Positions 43,506 to 53,270 of a stretch of 64,000 nucleotides of DNA are shown here, piece by piece. This DNA comes from Gemmatimonadales bacterium (GTDB lineage: Bacteria; Gemmatimonadota; Gemmatimonadetes; Gemmatimonadales; GWC2-71-9). The notes under the pieces were generated by a model. The model searched no databases and was not told the origin of the DNA. It worked only from the letters and a program-made list of their open reading frames with translations. A program made the translations under genes and the position numbers. The stretch covers positions 124,001 through 188,000 of the forward strand of contig JACKDA010000001.1 of assembly GCA_020633775.1 (NCBI GenBank), given 5' to 3'. The first letter of the stretch is position 1; every line of letters begins with the position of its first letter.

Positions 43506-43944
43506 GGCCATCGAGCTCCTCGTCGTGCGGCTCCCGCACGGCGAGGGGTTGCCGTTGCCGAGCCGGGCGACCCCCGGCTCGGCCGGGATGGACCTCGTCG
43601 CGGCGGTCGATGCCGTGATCGCCCCTGGGGCGCGCGGCCTGGTCCCCACCGGGCTCAAGGTCGCCGTCCCCGATGGCTACGAGCTGCAGCTCCGGCCCCG
43701 CTCGGGCCTCGCCCTCAAGCACGGCATCTCCCTCCCCAACACCCCGGCCACGATCGACGCCGACTACCGCGGCGAGCTGCAGGTGATCCTCATCAACCAT
43801 GGCGACCAGCCGTTCCGGGTGGCGCGCGGTGACCGGATCGCGCAGATGCTGGTGCAGCGGGTCGAGCCGGTCGCGTTCCGGGAGGTCGCGGAGCTGCCTC
43901 CGAGCGACCGGGATGCGGGGGGATTCGGGAGCACGGGGCGGTAG
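43489..43944 (+). CDS. dut: dUTP diphosphatase
   Basis: Hydrolyses dUTP to dUMP. The 151-residue trimeric dUTPase has all five motifs: TPGSAGMDLVA, RPRSGLALKHGISLPNTP, TIDADYRGELQVILIN, RGDRIAQMLVQ and the C-terminal GGFGSTGR. The family N-terminus (EAIELLVVRLPHGEGLPLP) requires a start before the GTG in LVVR, and TTG 43489, inside the ald 3' end (17-base overlap), is the only usual start codon that fits. Start therefore moderately certain; function certain. Confidence 0.93.
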   Translation: MPTSSEAIELLVVRLPHGEGLPLPSRATPGSAGMDLVAAVDAVIAPGARGLVPTGLKVAVPDGYELQLRPRSGLALKHGISLPNTPATIDADYRGELQVILINHGDQPFRVARGDRIAQMLVQRVEPVAFREVAELPPSDRDAGGFGSTGR

Positions 43945-43993
43945 CGGTGGTCCCACACGGGACCCGCCGGTCCCGGCCGGGCTGCAGCGAATT

Positions 43994-44037
43994 GTGAGCG
44001 GGCGCTCATCGGCGAAGGTCGGTGAGCGCCTGCTCAC
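43994..44037. promoter_or_regulatory. 15-bp inverted repeat upstream of mreB
   Basis: GTGAGCGGGCGCTCA (43994-44008) pairs with TGAGCGCCTGCTCAC (44023-44037) with one G-U pair, loop of 14 bases. No T-run follows. GTGAGCG-type half-sites occur twice in direct orientation (43994-44000 and 44022-44028), so it could be a regulator site for the mre operon or a terminator for dut. Confidence 0.5.
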
Positions 44038-44150
44038 ATAGGTGGGCCAAACCCGCCGCCCACAAGCTGTTGCGCTTTCCGGCACCCTCCTGCCACCTTA
44101 CGCCAACTTCTGGCCCCGTCGCCCCGTCTCGCAGTCCGGGAAGCGCCCAC

Positions 44151-45182
44151 GTGAAGCTCTTCAAGTTCGGTTCGTTCCTCCCCGCGAACGAGATCGCCGT
44201 CGACCTCGGGACGGCGAACACCCTCATCTACGTGAAGGGCGAGGGGATCGTCCTCAACGAGCCGTCGGTCGTCGCGATCGAGAAGTCGACCGGGCGGATC
44301 AAGGGGATCGGTCTCGAGGCGAAGCGGATGCTCGGCCGCACGCCCGAGGGGATCGTCGCGGTGCGCCCGCTGAAGGACGGCGTGATCGCCGACTTCGACG
44401 TGACCGAGAAGATGCTGCGGTACTTCCTGAAGACGATCATCGACAAGCACGTCTTCCGCGTGAAGCCGAAGGTGATCGTCGCGGTGCCCTCCGGGATCAC
44501 CGAGGTGGAGCGCCGCGCGGTGCGCGACTCGTCCGAGACCGCGGGGGCGAAGCAGGTGCTGATGGTCGCGGAGCCGATGGCGGCCGCGATCGGCGTCGGC
44601 CTCCCGGTCGAGACGCCGACCGGCAACATGGTGATCGACATCGGCGGCGGCACCACGGAAATCGCGGTGATCGCGCTGTCCGGCATCGTCTCGGACACCT
44701 CGATCCGCATCGGCGGCGACGAGCTCGACCAGGCGATCGTGATGTTCATGCGCAAGAACTACAACCTGCTCGTCGGCGAGCCGACGGCGGAGCTGATCAA
44801 GATCAAGGTCGGCAGCGCGTATCCGAGCGGCGAGGAGCGCGACATGGAGGTGAAGGGACGCGACCTCGTCTCCGGCATCCCGAAGACGGTGCGCGTGCAC
44901 TCCAGCGAAATTCGCGAGGCGGTGCAGGAACCGGTGCAGCAGATCGTCGATGCGGTGCGCCGCGCGCTCGAGATCACGCCGCCGGAACTGGCGAGCGACA
45001 TCGTCGATCGCGGGATCGTGATGACCGGTGGCGGCGCGCTGATCCGCGGACTCGACCAGCTCCTCGTCCAGGAGACCGGCCTCCCGGTGCACGTCGACGA
45101 GGATCCGCTCAGTTGCGTGGTGCGCGGGACCGGCCGGATCCTCGACGACTTCGAGAAGTACCGCTCCGTCCTGACGACCTGA
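44151..45182 (+). CDS. mreB: Rod-shape-determining actin homologue MreB
   Basis: Cytoskeletal ATPase organising the elongasome. The 343-residue protein has EIAVDLGTANTLIYVKGEGIVLNEPSVVAI (phosphate 1), AVPSGITEVERRAV, VAEPMAAAIGVGLPV, NMVIDIGGGTTEIAVI (phosphate 2) and MTGGGALIRGLD. GTG 44151 gives the canonical VKLFKFGSF start; an in-frame opening from 44022 overlaps the inverted repeat and is rejected. It heads mreB-mreC-mreD-mrdA-rodA, implying a rod-shaped cell. Confidence 0.97.
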   Translation: MKLFKFGSFLPANEIAVDLGTANTLIYVKGEGIVLNEPSVVAIEKSTGRIKGIGLEAKRMLGRTPEGIVAVRPLKDGVIADFDVTEKMLRYFLKTIIDKHVFRVKPKVIVAVPSGITEVERRAVRDSSETAGAKQVLMVAEPMAAAIGVGLPVETPTGNMVIDIGGGTTEIAVIALSGIVSDTSIRIGGDELDQAIVMFMRKNYNLLVGEPTAELIKIKVGSAYPSGEERDMEVKGRDLVSGIPKTVRVHSSEIREAVQEPVQQIVDAVRRALEITPPELASDIVDRGIVMTGGGALIRGLDQLLVQETGLPVHVDEDPLSCVVRGTGRILDDFEKYRSVLTT

Positions 45183-45184
45183 CC

Positions 45185-46030
45185 GTGCGCGACCTCGGGG
45201 GACGGGACGCGATGGGTGGCGACCTGGTGCTCCTGGTCGGCTGCCTGCTGGTCGGGCTCCTGGCATTCGCCCTCCCGTCCGCCTGGTCCGGGGCGGTGGT
45301 CAGCAGCATCCGCGCGACCGCCCTCGCCCCGGTGGTGGCCCTCCGCGCCCGGGCCGAGCGGGACCGGGTGGCCCGCTTCGAACTCGCCGGGATCCAGGCC
45401 GCGCGCGATTCGCTCGCCCTGCGCCTCCAGCGGGACTCGACCCTGCTCGCCGAGAACGCCGGCCTCCGCGGCCTTCTCGGCCTCGCCCCGCGACTCGAGA
45501 CCAGCTGGACGCCGGCCGAGGTCCTCCACACCCCCTCGCCGACCGACCCGCGTGCCATCCTCCTCAGCGCCGGGAGCCGGGCGGGGGTCGCGATCAACCA
45601 GCCGGTCCTGACCGCCGACGGCCTCCTCGGCGTGACCTGGACCGTCGGGCCCGATGCGAGCACGGCGATGACCTGGCAGCACCCGGAGTTCCGCGTCTCC
45701 GCCACGACCCGCGGCGGCAAGGTCCTCGGCATCGTGGGCCCGGTGATCGTCGGCGCGAGCGGCGAGCCGCTGCTCGAGCTGCGCGGGGTGGCGCTCCGCG
45801 ACACCGTGCCGACCGGCGCGGTCATCGTGACCAGCGGCCTCGGTGGCAAGTACCCTCGGGGGATCCCGGTCGGACGGGTGATCGGCGTCACGACCGACCC
45901 GCTCGGCTACGAGCAGCTCTATCGGATCGCCCCGTTCGCGAACCCCGGCACGGCGTCGCATGTCATGATCCTGCGGGGCACGCCGGCCGATAGCGCATTC
46001 CGTCCCGCCACCCCGGACAGCCTGCCATGA
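45185..46030 (+). CDS. mreC: Rod-shape-determining protein MreC
   Basis: Periplasmic bitopic protein that activates PBP2. The 281-residue product has an N-terminal membrane helix (GDLVLLVGCLLVGLLAFALP), a coiled coil (RVARFELAGIQAARDSLALRLQRDSTLLAENAGLRGLLGL) and the double beta-barrel domain with DPRAILLSAGSRAGVAINQPV and VPTGAVIVTSGLGGKYPRGIPVG. Start could be GTG 45185 (two bases after mreB) or ATG 45212. Confidence 0.93.
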   Translation: MRDLGGRDAMGGDLVLLVGCLLVGLLAFALPSAWSGAVVSSIRATALAPVVALRARAERDRVARFELAGIQAARDSLALRLQRDSTLLAENAGLRGLLGLAPRLETSWTPAEVLHTPSPTDPRAILLSAGSRAGVAINQPVLTADGLLGVTWTVGPDASTAMTWQHPEFRVSATTRGGKVLGIVGPVIVGASGEPLLELRGVALRDTVPTGAVIVTSGLGGKYPRGIPVGRVIGVTTDPLGYEQLYRIAPFANPGTASHVMILRGTPADSAFRPATPDSLP

Positions 46031-46554
46031 GCAACGTCTGGACGGGCGAGGGCCCGACGCGCCGGCGGCGCAGCGACCGGTTGCAGATCTCGCTCGTGAT
46101 CGGGATCCTGCTGCTGCTCGAGTTCTACCTCCGTCCGTCGCTGGTCGAGGGACGCGGGATGCCGGACTTCCTCCTGCTCACGCTCCTGATCCTCTGCCTG
46201 CGGCTGTCGCCGGGGTGGGCGGCGGTGACCGGCCTCCTGGTCGGCGCCACGATCGACGTGCTGACGCCGGCGCGCTTCGGCGCCAACATGCTGGTGCACA
46301 CGCTGATCGGGTACGCGTCGGCCTGGGGCAGGGCGGTCTTCTTCGCCGACCACGTCGTGGTCGCGGCGGGACTGTTCTTCGCCGGCACCTGGATCCGGAA
46401 CCTCCTCGTCCTCCTGCTCAGTGGCGCGCCCGTGGCCCGCCTCGGCGCCGAGGCGGTGTTCTGGGGACCGCTGCAGGCCGGGAGCACGGCCCTGGTCGGA
46501 ACGGCGGTGGTGATCCTCTTCCGCGACTGGCTCGCGATCCGGATCGACCGGTGA
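46027..46554 (+). CDS. mreD: Rod-shape-determining protein MreD
   Basis: Integral membrane elongasome component, 175 residues with about five helices (ISLVIGILLLLEFYL, FLLLTLLILCLRL, WAAVTGLLVGATIDVL, VVVAAGLFFAGTWI and a last one). PARFGANMLVHTLIGYA is family-like. MreD is poorly conserved; the call rests on position between mreC (ATGA overlap) and mrdA (GTGA overlap) plus topology. Confidence 0.88.
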   Translation: MSNVWTGEGPTRRRRSDRLQISLVIGILLLLEFYLRPSLVEGRGMPDFLLLTLLILCLRLSPGWAAVTGLLVGATIDVLTPARFGANMLVHTLIGYASAWGRAVFFADHVVVAAGLFFAGTWIRNLLVLLLSGAPVARLGAEAVFWGPLQAGSTALVGTAVVILFRDWLAIRIDR

Positions 46555-48443
46555 CGACCTTCACCTCCGCCGAATTGCGGCGCCGGGCGCAGGGGGCGCG
46601 CCTGGTCGTCGCGGGGGCGTTCCTGGTCCTCTCCGGCGCCTTCTTCAAGGCGCAGGTGCTCGACTCGAGCGAGTATCGCTCGACGTCGGAGTCGAACCGG
46701 GTCCGCCTGGTCCCGCTCCCGGCGCCGCGCGGCGAGCTGCGGGACCGCAACGGGCTGCTGATCGCCGAGAACACGCCGGGCTACACGATCCGGCTCTGGG
46801 CCGACAACGTCGATTCACTCCGCGCGGTCCTCGCGCGGGTCGATGCGCTGACGCCGCTCGACACCGTGGACCTCGACAAGGTCGTCGCGCGCTGGCGCGC
46901 CGCACCGTACCAGCCGGCGCAGGTGTTCAGTTCGGGCGAGTTCCGGATCGTCTCGATCCTCGAGGAACACCGGGCACAACTCCCCGGCCTCGTGATCCAG
47001 GCCGAACCGAGGCGGTTCTACCCGGACAGCACCGCGCTGGGGCACGTGGTCGGCTACGTGGGCGACATCAGCGAACGCGAGCTGGCCAGCGAACGCTTCC
47101 CCGACGCCCGGATGGGGACGATCGTCGGGAAGAACGGACTGGAGTACGAGTACGACACCCGGTTGCGCGGCACGCCGGGGGTGCGCCTGATCGAGGTCAC
47201 CGCCTTTGGCCGCACCGTGCGCGAGGGCGGGGGCGGGCGATTCGTCCGACCGGTCGTTGGGCGGACGATCACCACCACCCTCGACCTCCCGTTGCAGCGG
47301 TTCGTCGACTCGATGTGGCGGAACACGCCATTCCTCGCCGAGCGCAGTGGCGGCCTGCTCGCGATGCGGCCGACGGGCGAGATCCTCGCCTACTACTCCT
47401 ATCCGACCTTCGACCCGAACGCCTTCATCGGCGGGATCTCGCAGGCGCGCTACAACGAGTACAACGACCCGAAGCGCAGCGCCCTGTTCGACAGGGTGAT
47501 CCAGGGCGGGTACCCTCCGGCGTCACCGTTCAAGCTCGCGGTCGCCGCGATGGGACTGAAGCGCGGGCTGGTCACCTCCTCGACCCGGATGCCGGTCCCG
47601 TGCACCGGCGGCTACCAGTTCGGCTCGCGGCGGTTCCGGTGCTGGAAGCCGGAGGGCCACGGCGCGGTGACGCTTTCCGACGCGATCAAGGTCTCGTGCG
47701 ACGTCTATTTCTACCAGCTCGGGCTGCAGCTTGGCGCGGAGAACCTCCTCGCGGACGGTGCGGCGCTCGGCTTCGATGACCGCAGCGGGATCGACCTCGA
47801 GCGCGAGCAGTCCTCCCGCTGGGCGCACAGCGTCGACGACTACGTCAACGGCAAGCGCTTCGGCACCTTCACGCCCGGTCAGGTGCTGAACCTGTCGATC
47901 GGCCAGGGCGCCAACGTGCAGTCGCTGGCCAACATGGTCACCTTCTACGCGGCGCTCGCGACCGATGGGGTGAAGCGCCCGCCGTTCCTGGTGGAGCGGC
48001 GACCCGACGGTCCGGTGCACGACCTCGGCCTCACCCCCGCCCAGCTGCGCGACCTCCGGCAGGCGATGGTGGACGTGGTCGCCCGCGGCACCGCCGGGGC
48101 GTCCGGCGGGGCCGAGTTGCTCGTGGCGGGCAAGACCGGCACCGGGCAGATGCCGCGGGGCCAGGCCGACGCCGGCTGGTTCATCGGCTTTGCCCCGTAC
48201 GATGCCCCGGAGATCGTGATCGGGATGCTGGTGGAGGAGGGCGAACACGGCTCGACGGTCGCCCCCTACGTGGTGAAGGCGATTCGGCGCTTCCTCGTCG
48301 GCCCGGACTCCGCGGCGATCGCGGCGCCCGTCGACCTGCCGATCACCGAGGACCTCACCGGCGGCCTCCCCCGCGATGGCGAGACCGATGGCGGCGTGGC
48401 ACCGGCTGCCGTGCCGCCCGCAGCGGACAGCACCACGCCGTGA
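46551..48443 (+). CDS. mrdA: Penicillin-binding protein 2 (elongasome transpeptidase)
   Basis: DD-transpeptidase crosslinking side-wall peptidoglycan. The 630-residue protein has one N-terminal membrane helix (ARLVVAGAFLVLSGAFF), the pedestal domain starting PRGELRDRNGLLIAENTPGY, and the transpeptidase domain with the active-site SxxK as PPASPFKLAV, SxN-equivalent KVSCDVYFYQLG and KTG in AGKTGTGQ. Most PBP2s have GSTFK; SPFK keeps the catalytic Ser and Lys. A Thr/Pro/Ala-rich tail (~40 residues) follows. GTG 46551 overlaps mreD. Confidence 0.94.
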   Translation: MTTFTSAELRRRAQGARLVVAGAFLVLSGAFFKAQVLDSSEYRSTSESNRVRLVPLPAPRGELRDRNGLLIAENTPGYTIRLWADNVDSLRAVLARVDALTPLDTVDLDKVVARWRAAPYQPAQVFSSGEFRIVSILEEHRAQLPGLVIQAEPRRFYPDSTALGHVVGYVGDISERELASERFPDARMGTIVGKNGLEYEYDTRLRGTPGVRLIEVTAFGRTVREGGGGRFVRPVVGRTITTTLDLPLQRFVDSMWRNTPFLAERSGGLLAMRPTGEILAYYSYPTFDPNAFIGGISQARYNEYNDPKRSALFDRVIQGGYPPASPFKLAVAAMGLKRGLVTSSTRMPVPCTGGYQFGSRRFRCWKPEGHGAVTLSDAIKVSCDVYFYQLGLQLGAENLLADGAALGFDDRSGIDLEREQSSRWAHSVDDYVNGKRFGTFTPGQVLNLSIGQGANVQSLANMVTFYAALATDGVKRPPFLVERRPDGPVHDLGLTPAQLRDLRQAMVDVVARGTAGASGGAELLVAGKTGTGQMPRGQADAGWFIGFAPYDAPEIVIGMLVEEGEHGSTVAPYVVKAIRRFLVGPDSAAIAAPVDLPITEDLTGGLPRDGETDGGVAPAAVPPAADSTTP

Positions 48444-49678
48444 CCCGTCGCCTCGACCGCCCGCTGCTCCTCATCGTGGGGCTGCTGCTGTTCTACGGAC
48501 TGGTGGTCCTCTTCTCCGCCGGTCAGACGGACACCCCCACATCGGCAAGCGGGGTCTGGCTGCGCCAGCTCGTCTGGATCCTGATCGCGCTGTCGGCGGC
48601 GGCGGTCAGTTCGCGCCTCCCCCTCCGGGTGCTGGAGTGGGCCACCCCGATGCTCTACGGCCTCAGCCTGCTGCTGCTCGCCGTGCTGGTGGTGGCGGGG
48701 ACCGGGGCGGGGACCGCCAGCAGCACGAAGAGCTGGCTCGCGATCGGCGGGGTCCGGCTCGGCCAACCGGTCGAACTCGCGAAACTGGCCACGGTGCTGA
48801 TGCTCGCCAGGTGGTTCTCCGCCCGGCGCGAGGCACCGACGACGATCCGCGGCCTGATCCCGCCGATCACGATCGCCGCGGTGCCGGCGCTGCTCGTGAT
48901 GGCCCAGCCCGACCTCGGCAGCGCGATCGTCTTCGCGGGGATCCTGTTCGCGACCCTGTTCTGGGCCGGCGTCCCGGTCCCGATGCTGGTCTTCCTCGCC
49001 TCGCCGGTGGTCTCGCTGCTGCTCTCCTGGAGCACGCTGCTTTGGTCGCTCTGGATGGTGGCGCTCTTCGTGATGCTCCTGACGTGGCGGCCGTTCCTGC
49101 TCGAGTCGATCGGGATCTACCTCGCCAACTCCGCGATGGGCGTCCTCGCGATCGTCGTCTGGGATCGGATGGCACCGCACCAGCGCGGCCGGATCGTCTC
49201 CTTCCTGAACCCCGAGGCCTACAGCTCCACCAGCGGGTACCAGGTGATCCAGTCGAAGGTGGCGATCGGGTCGGGCGGGTTGTTCGGCCAGGGGTTCACC
49301 CTCGGACCGCAGAAGCGCACCGGGTTCATCCCGGAGCACTGGACCGACTTCGTCTTCGCCGTCGTCGGCGAGGAGTTCGGCCTCGTCGGGGTGCTCGCCG
49401 CGCTGGGGCTCTTCCTCGCCCTCCTCTCGGTGCTGATCCAGATCGCGCGGCGCGCGAGCGACCCCTACGCGTCCCTGGTGACCTTCGGCATCGCGGGGAT
49501 CATCTTCACCCACATCTTCGAGAACGTGGGGATGACGGTCTCGATCATGCCGATCACCGGGATCCCGCTGCCGTTCTTCTCCTATGGCGGCTCCTTCCTG
49601 GTGGCCCTCTTCCTCGGCCTGGGGCTTGCCTACCGGACCGCGAGGGACGAGCGGGTCGCCAGCTATGTCGAGAACTGA
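48440..49678 (+). CDS. rodA: SEDS peptidoglycan glycosyltransferase RodA
   Basis: Polymerises lipid II in the elongasome. The 412-residue protein has ten hydrophobic segments, the FTSW/RODA signature region GFIPEHWTDFVFAVVGEEFGLVG, the catalytic-type Asp in MAQPDLGSAIVF, and the C-terminal MPITGIPLPFFSYGGS. Its start overlaps mrdA (ATGA... GTGA type), pairing the polymerase with its transpeptidase. Confidence 0.96.
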   Translation: MTRRLDRPLLLIVGLLLFYGLVVLFSAGQTDTPTSASGVWLRQLVWILIALSAAAVSSRLPLRVLEWATPMLYGLSLLLLAVLVVAGTGAGTASSTKSWLAIGGVRLGQPVELAKLATVLMLARWFSARREAPTTIRGLIPPITIAAVPALLVMAQPDLGSAIVFAGILFATLFWAGVPVPMLVFLASPVVSLLLSWSTLLWSLWMVALFVMLLTWRPFLLESIGIYLANSAMGVLAIVVWDRMAPHQRGRIVSFLNPEAYSSTSGYQVIQSKVAIGSGGLFGQGFTLGPQKRTGFIPEHWTDFVFAVVGEEFGLVGVLAALGLFLALLSVLIQIARRASDPYASLVTFGIAGIIFTHIFENVGMTVSIMPITGIPLPFFSYGGSFLVALFLGLGLAYRTARDERVASYVEN

Positions 49679-49703
49679 CAAGGGCTTGGAAGTCAAGCCC
49701 TTG
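49679..49703 (+). terminator. Hairpin after rodA
   Basis: CAAGGGCTTG (49679-49688), loop GAAGT, CAAGCCCTTG (49694-49703): a perfect 10-bp stem right after the rodA stop. There is no T-run, so termination may be partial. Confidence 0.55.
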
Positions 49704-49791
49704 CGCGGCACGGGGCCGTCCCCCACGTTCAATGTGCTGTTGGCTGTGGACGCGCCGCGCTCCCCTGGCGTCGGTGCCATCCTGAGGTGCT

Positions 49792-50667
<876 letters not shown>

Positions 50668-51960
50668 GACCTACCGCGCGGCGCTCGACTACCTCTTCCC
50701 CCGCGTCACGACCATCAAGTTCGGCCTCGAGACCACCCGCCACCTGCTCCAGGTGGCGGGTGATCCGCAGCGGCACTTCGTGGCCGTGCACATCGGCGGC
50801 ACCAACGGGAAGGGGAGCGTCGCGACGATGGTGGCCGCGGCGCTGCGGGAGCATGGGGTCCGGGTCGGCCTGTACACCTCGCCGCATCTGATCTCGTTCC
50901 GTGAACGGATCCGCGTCGACGACGCGCCGATCTCGCGCGAGGCGGTGGCGGAGTGGACCCGTCTGTTGCGACCGGCGATGGAGGAAACGGGGGCGACCTT
51001 CTTCGAGGCGACCACCGCGATGGCCTTCGCCGACTTCGCGGCCCGCGGCGTGGAGGTCGCCGTCGTCGAGGTCGGCCTCGGCGGTCGGCTCGACTCGACC
51101 AATGTGCTCCACCCGCTGGTGAGCGCGGTGACCCACATCGCCCTCGACCACCAGAAGTACCTCGGCGAGACCCTCGCGGCGATCGCCCGGGAGAAGGCCG
51201 GGATCGCCAAGCCCGGGGTGCCGTTCGTGATCGGCGACGGTGATCCCGAGCTCGCCGCGCTCCTCCACGCGGCAGGGCGCGAGGCGGTGGGCCAGGGGCG
51301 GTACCTCCCGGTGGTCGTCCCCCCCGAGGTCCGGTGGACCGGGCCGCTCGCGATGGCGGGGCCGCACCAGCGCCGCAACGCCGCGGTTGCGGCGGCGATC
51401 CTCAAGGCGCTGCCGGTGCCCCTCTCCCCGGGGGACTCGGCGATCGCCTCAGGCCTCGCTCGCGCTCGGATCCCGGGGCGGCTGGATCGCCGGGGCAGGT
51501 GGCTCTTCGATGTCGCCCACAACCCCGATGGCGTGGCCGCCCTCGTGGCCCACCTCCAGGCGACCCCGCCGATCGGGCCTGTCCACGCGCTCGTCTCGAT
51601 CCTTGGGGACAAGCCGTGGCCGGAGATGCTGGTCCAGCTCGACACCGTGATCGACGCCGGGATCCTCACGATGGCGCCGACCGCCGCCGGGCGCGGATGG
51701 AACATCGACTGGCTTCGCGACTGGCTCGCCTCGCCGGAGCGCCCCCCGGCCCGAGCCCGGTGGCACCTGGAGCCCGACTTCCGCACGGCGCTGGCCGAGG
51801 TGGAGCGGGGCGCCGGGACGGTGCTGGTGACGGGGTCGTTCCACACCGTGGGGGATGTCCTCGAGGCGCGTGGGATGATGGTCTAGGGGGCGTGGGGAGT
51901 CGCGCTCCCGCCAGCGCCCGTGGAGACCGCACCGTGATCCCCTGCGACGGTGAGTCCGAC

Positions 51961-51966
51961 TATTTT
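51961..51966 (+). promoter_or_regulatory. -10-like box immediately before hisS
   Basis: TATTTT lies only 5 bases before the hisS ATG (51972), and no Shine-Dalgarno fits between. If it is a -10, transcription would start at or next to the ATG, making the message leaderless. No good -35 box is seen. Confidence 0.45.
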
Positions 51967-51971
51967 GGGCC

Positions 51972-53267
51972 ATGACGTTTCAGGCCCTGCCCGGCTTCCG
52001 GGACTTCGCGCCCGAGGATCTCGCCTTCCGGAACCACATCCTCGCCGCCTGGCGGCGGGTGGCCCGGCGCTACGGGTTCGAGGAGTACGATGGCCCTCCG
52101 CTCGAACCGCTCGAGCTGTACACCGCCAAGAGCGGTGAGGAGATCGTCGGGCAGCTCTTCGACTTCACCGACAAGGGCGGCCGGCACGTCACCCTCCGGC
52201 CCGAGATGACCCCGACCTTCGCCCGGATGGTCTCAGCCCGTGCCAACGGCCTCCGCAAGCCGATCCGCTGGTTCAGCGTGCCACAGCTCTTCCGCTACGA
52301 GAAGCAGCAGCGCGGTCGGTTGCGCGAACACTTCCAGCTCAACTGCGACCTGGTCGGCGAGGCCGGGCCGCTGGCCGATGCCGAGGTGATCGCGCTCGCG
52401 ATCGACGTGTGCCGGGAACTGGGGCTCACGGCGGCCGACTTCCGGGTGCGGCTGTCGGATAGACGCGTAATCCAAGCGTTGCTTGTGGGAGCGGGACTTG
52501 ACCCGGCACATCATCCGGCAGCGCTCGGCGTCGTCGACAAGCTAGAGCGGCTCGACCCTGAGGCGAGGGATCGCGCGTTTGCAGGCGCGGGCCTCATGGA
52601 TTACATCGACGCCGTAGTGGACATGGCGGTCGTACGATCATGGGACCAGCTCGAGGACCTAGCCGAACGCTATCGCGTTGATGTTTCTGCGACTGAACTC
52701 CGACAGGTCCATGATGCGCTTGGGGAAATGGGTCTGTACGAGTTTGTCGAGGTCGACCTCTCCATCGTGCGCGGCCTTGCCTACTACACCGGCACCGTCT
52801 TCGAGCTGTTCGACCGGCAGGGGAAGATGCGGGCGATCTGCGGCGGCGGGCGCTACGACACGCTGCTGCAGTCGCTCGGGGGAGTCGACCTCCCGTCGGT
52901 CGGGTTCGGGATGGGCGATGTCGTGCTCGGCGAGCTGCTCAAGGATCGTGGCCTGCGCCCGGCGGCGGCCGCCGGGACCGAGGTGATGGTCGCCGCGGTC
53001 ACGGCCGAGGATCTCCCCGCCACGCTCGGACTCGCGCACGAGCTGCGCGACGCGGGGCTCGCGGCGGAGTACGCGATGAATGGCGTGGCCCTGGGCAAGC
53101 AGCTGCGGCAGGCCGATGCCCGCGGGGCGCGCCTCGCCGTGGTGATCGGCCCCGACGACCGGGCCACCGGCATGGTGCAGGTGAAGGACCTTCACGAGAA
53201 GACGCAGGTTGCCGTGGCCCGCGACGCGGTCGTCGCCCACTGCACCGCCACCCTGGGAACGAGTTGA
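51972..53267 (+). CDS. hisS: Histidyl-tRNA synthetase
   Basis: Class II synthetase charging tRNA-His. The 431-residue protein has ALPGFRDFAPED, motif 1, motif 2 in LRPEMTPTFARM and FRYEKQQRGRLREHFQLNCD, the histidine motif GLAYYTGTVFEL, motif 3 in GGGRYDTLL and SVGFGMGDVVL, and a C-terminal anticodon domain. Codons about 163-258 (bases 52458-52745), the region between motif 2 and GLAYYTG, use many A/T-ending codons that flanks avoid, suggesting a recombined segment; the frame is intact. Confidence 0.96.
   Translation: MTFQALPGFRDFAPEDLAFRNHILAAWRRVARRYGFEEYDGPPLEPLELYTAKSGEEIVGQLFDFTDKGGRHVTLRPEMTPTFARMVSARANGLRKPIRWFSVPQLFRYEKQQRGRLREHFQLNCDLVGEAGPLADAEVIALAIDVCRELGLTAADFRVRLSDRRVIQALLVGAGLDPAHHPAALGVVDKLERLDPEARDRAFAGAGLMDYIDAVVDMAVVRSWDQLEDLAERYRVDVSATELRQVHDALGEMGLYEFVEVDLSIVRGLAYYTGTVFELFDRQGKMRAICGGGRYDTLLQSLGGVDLPSVGFGMGDVVLGELLKDRGLRPAAAAGTEVMVAAVTAEDLPATLGLAHELRDAGLAAEYAMNGVALGKQLRQADARGARLAVVIGPDDRATGMVQVKDLHEKTQVAVARDAVVAHCTATLGTS
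52458..52745 (+). other. Compositionally foreign segment inside hisS
   Basis: I count about 38 A- or T-ending codons among 96 here (e.g. AGA, GTA, CAA, CTT, CTA, GCA, TCA, GAA, GTT, ACT), against almost none before or after. Base composition over 52441-52740 is about 62% GC versus about 72% in the preceding 60 bases. It covers the insertion domain between motif 2 and GLAYYTG. Confidence 0.75.
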
Positions 53268-53270
53268 ACA

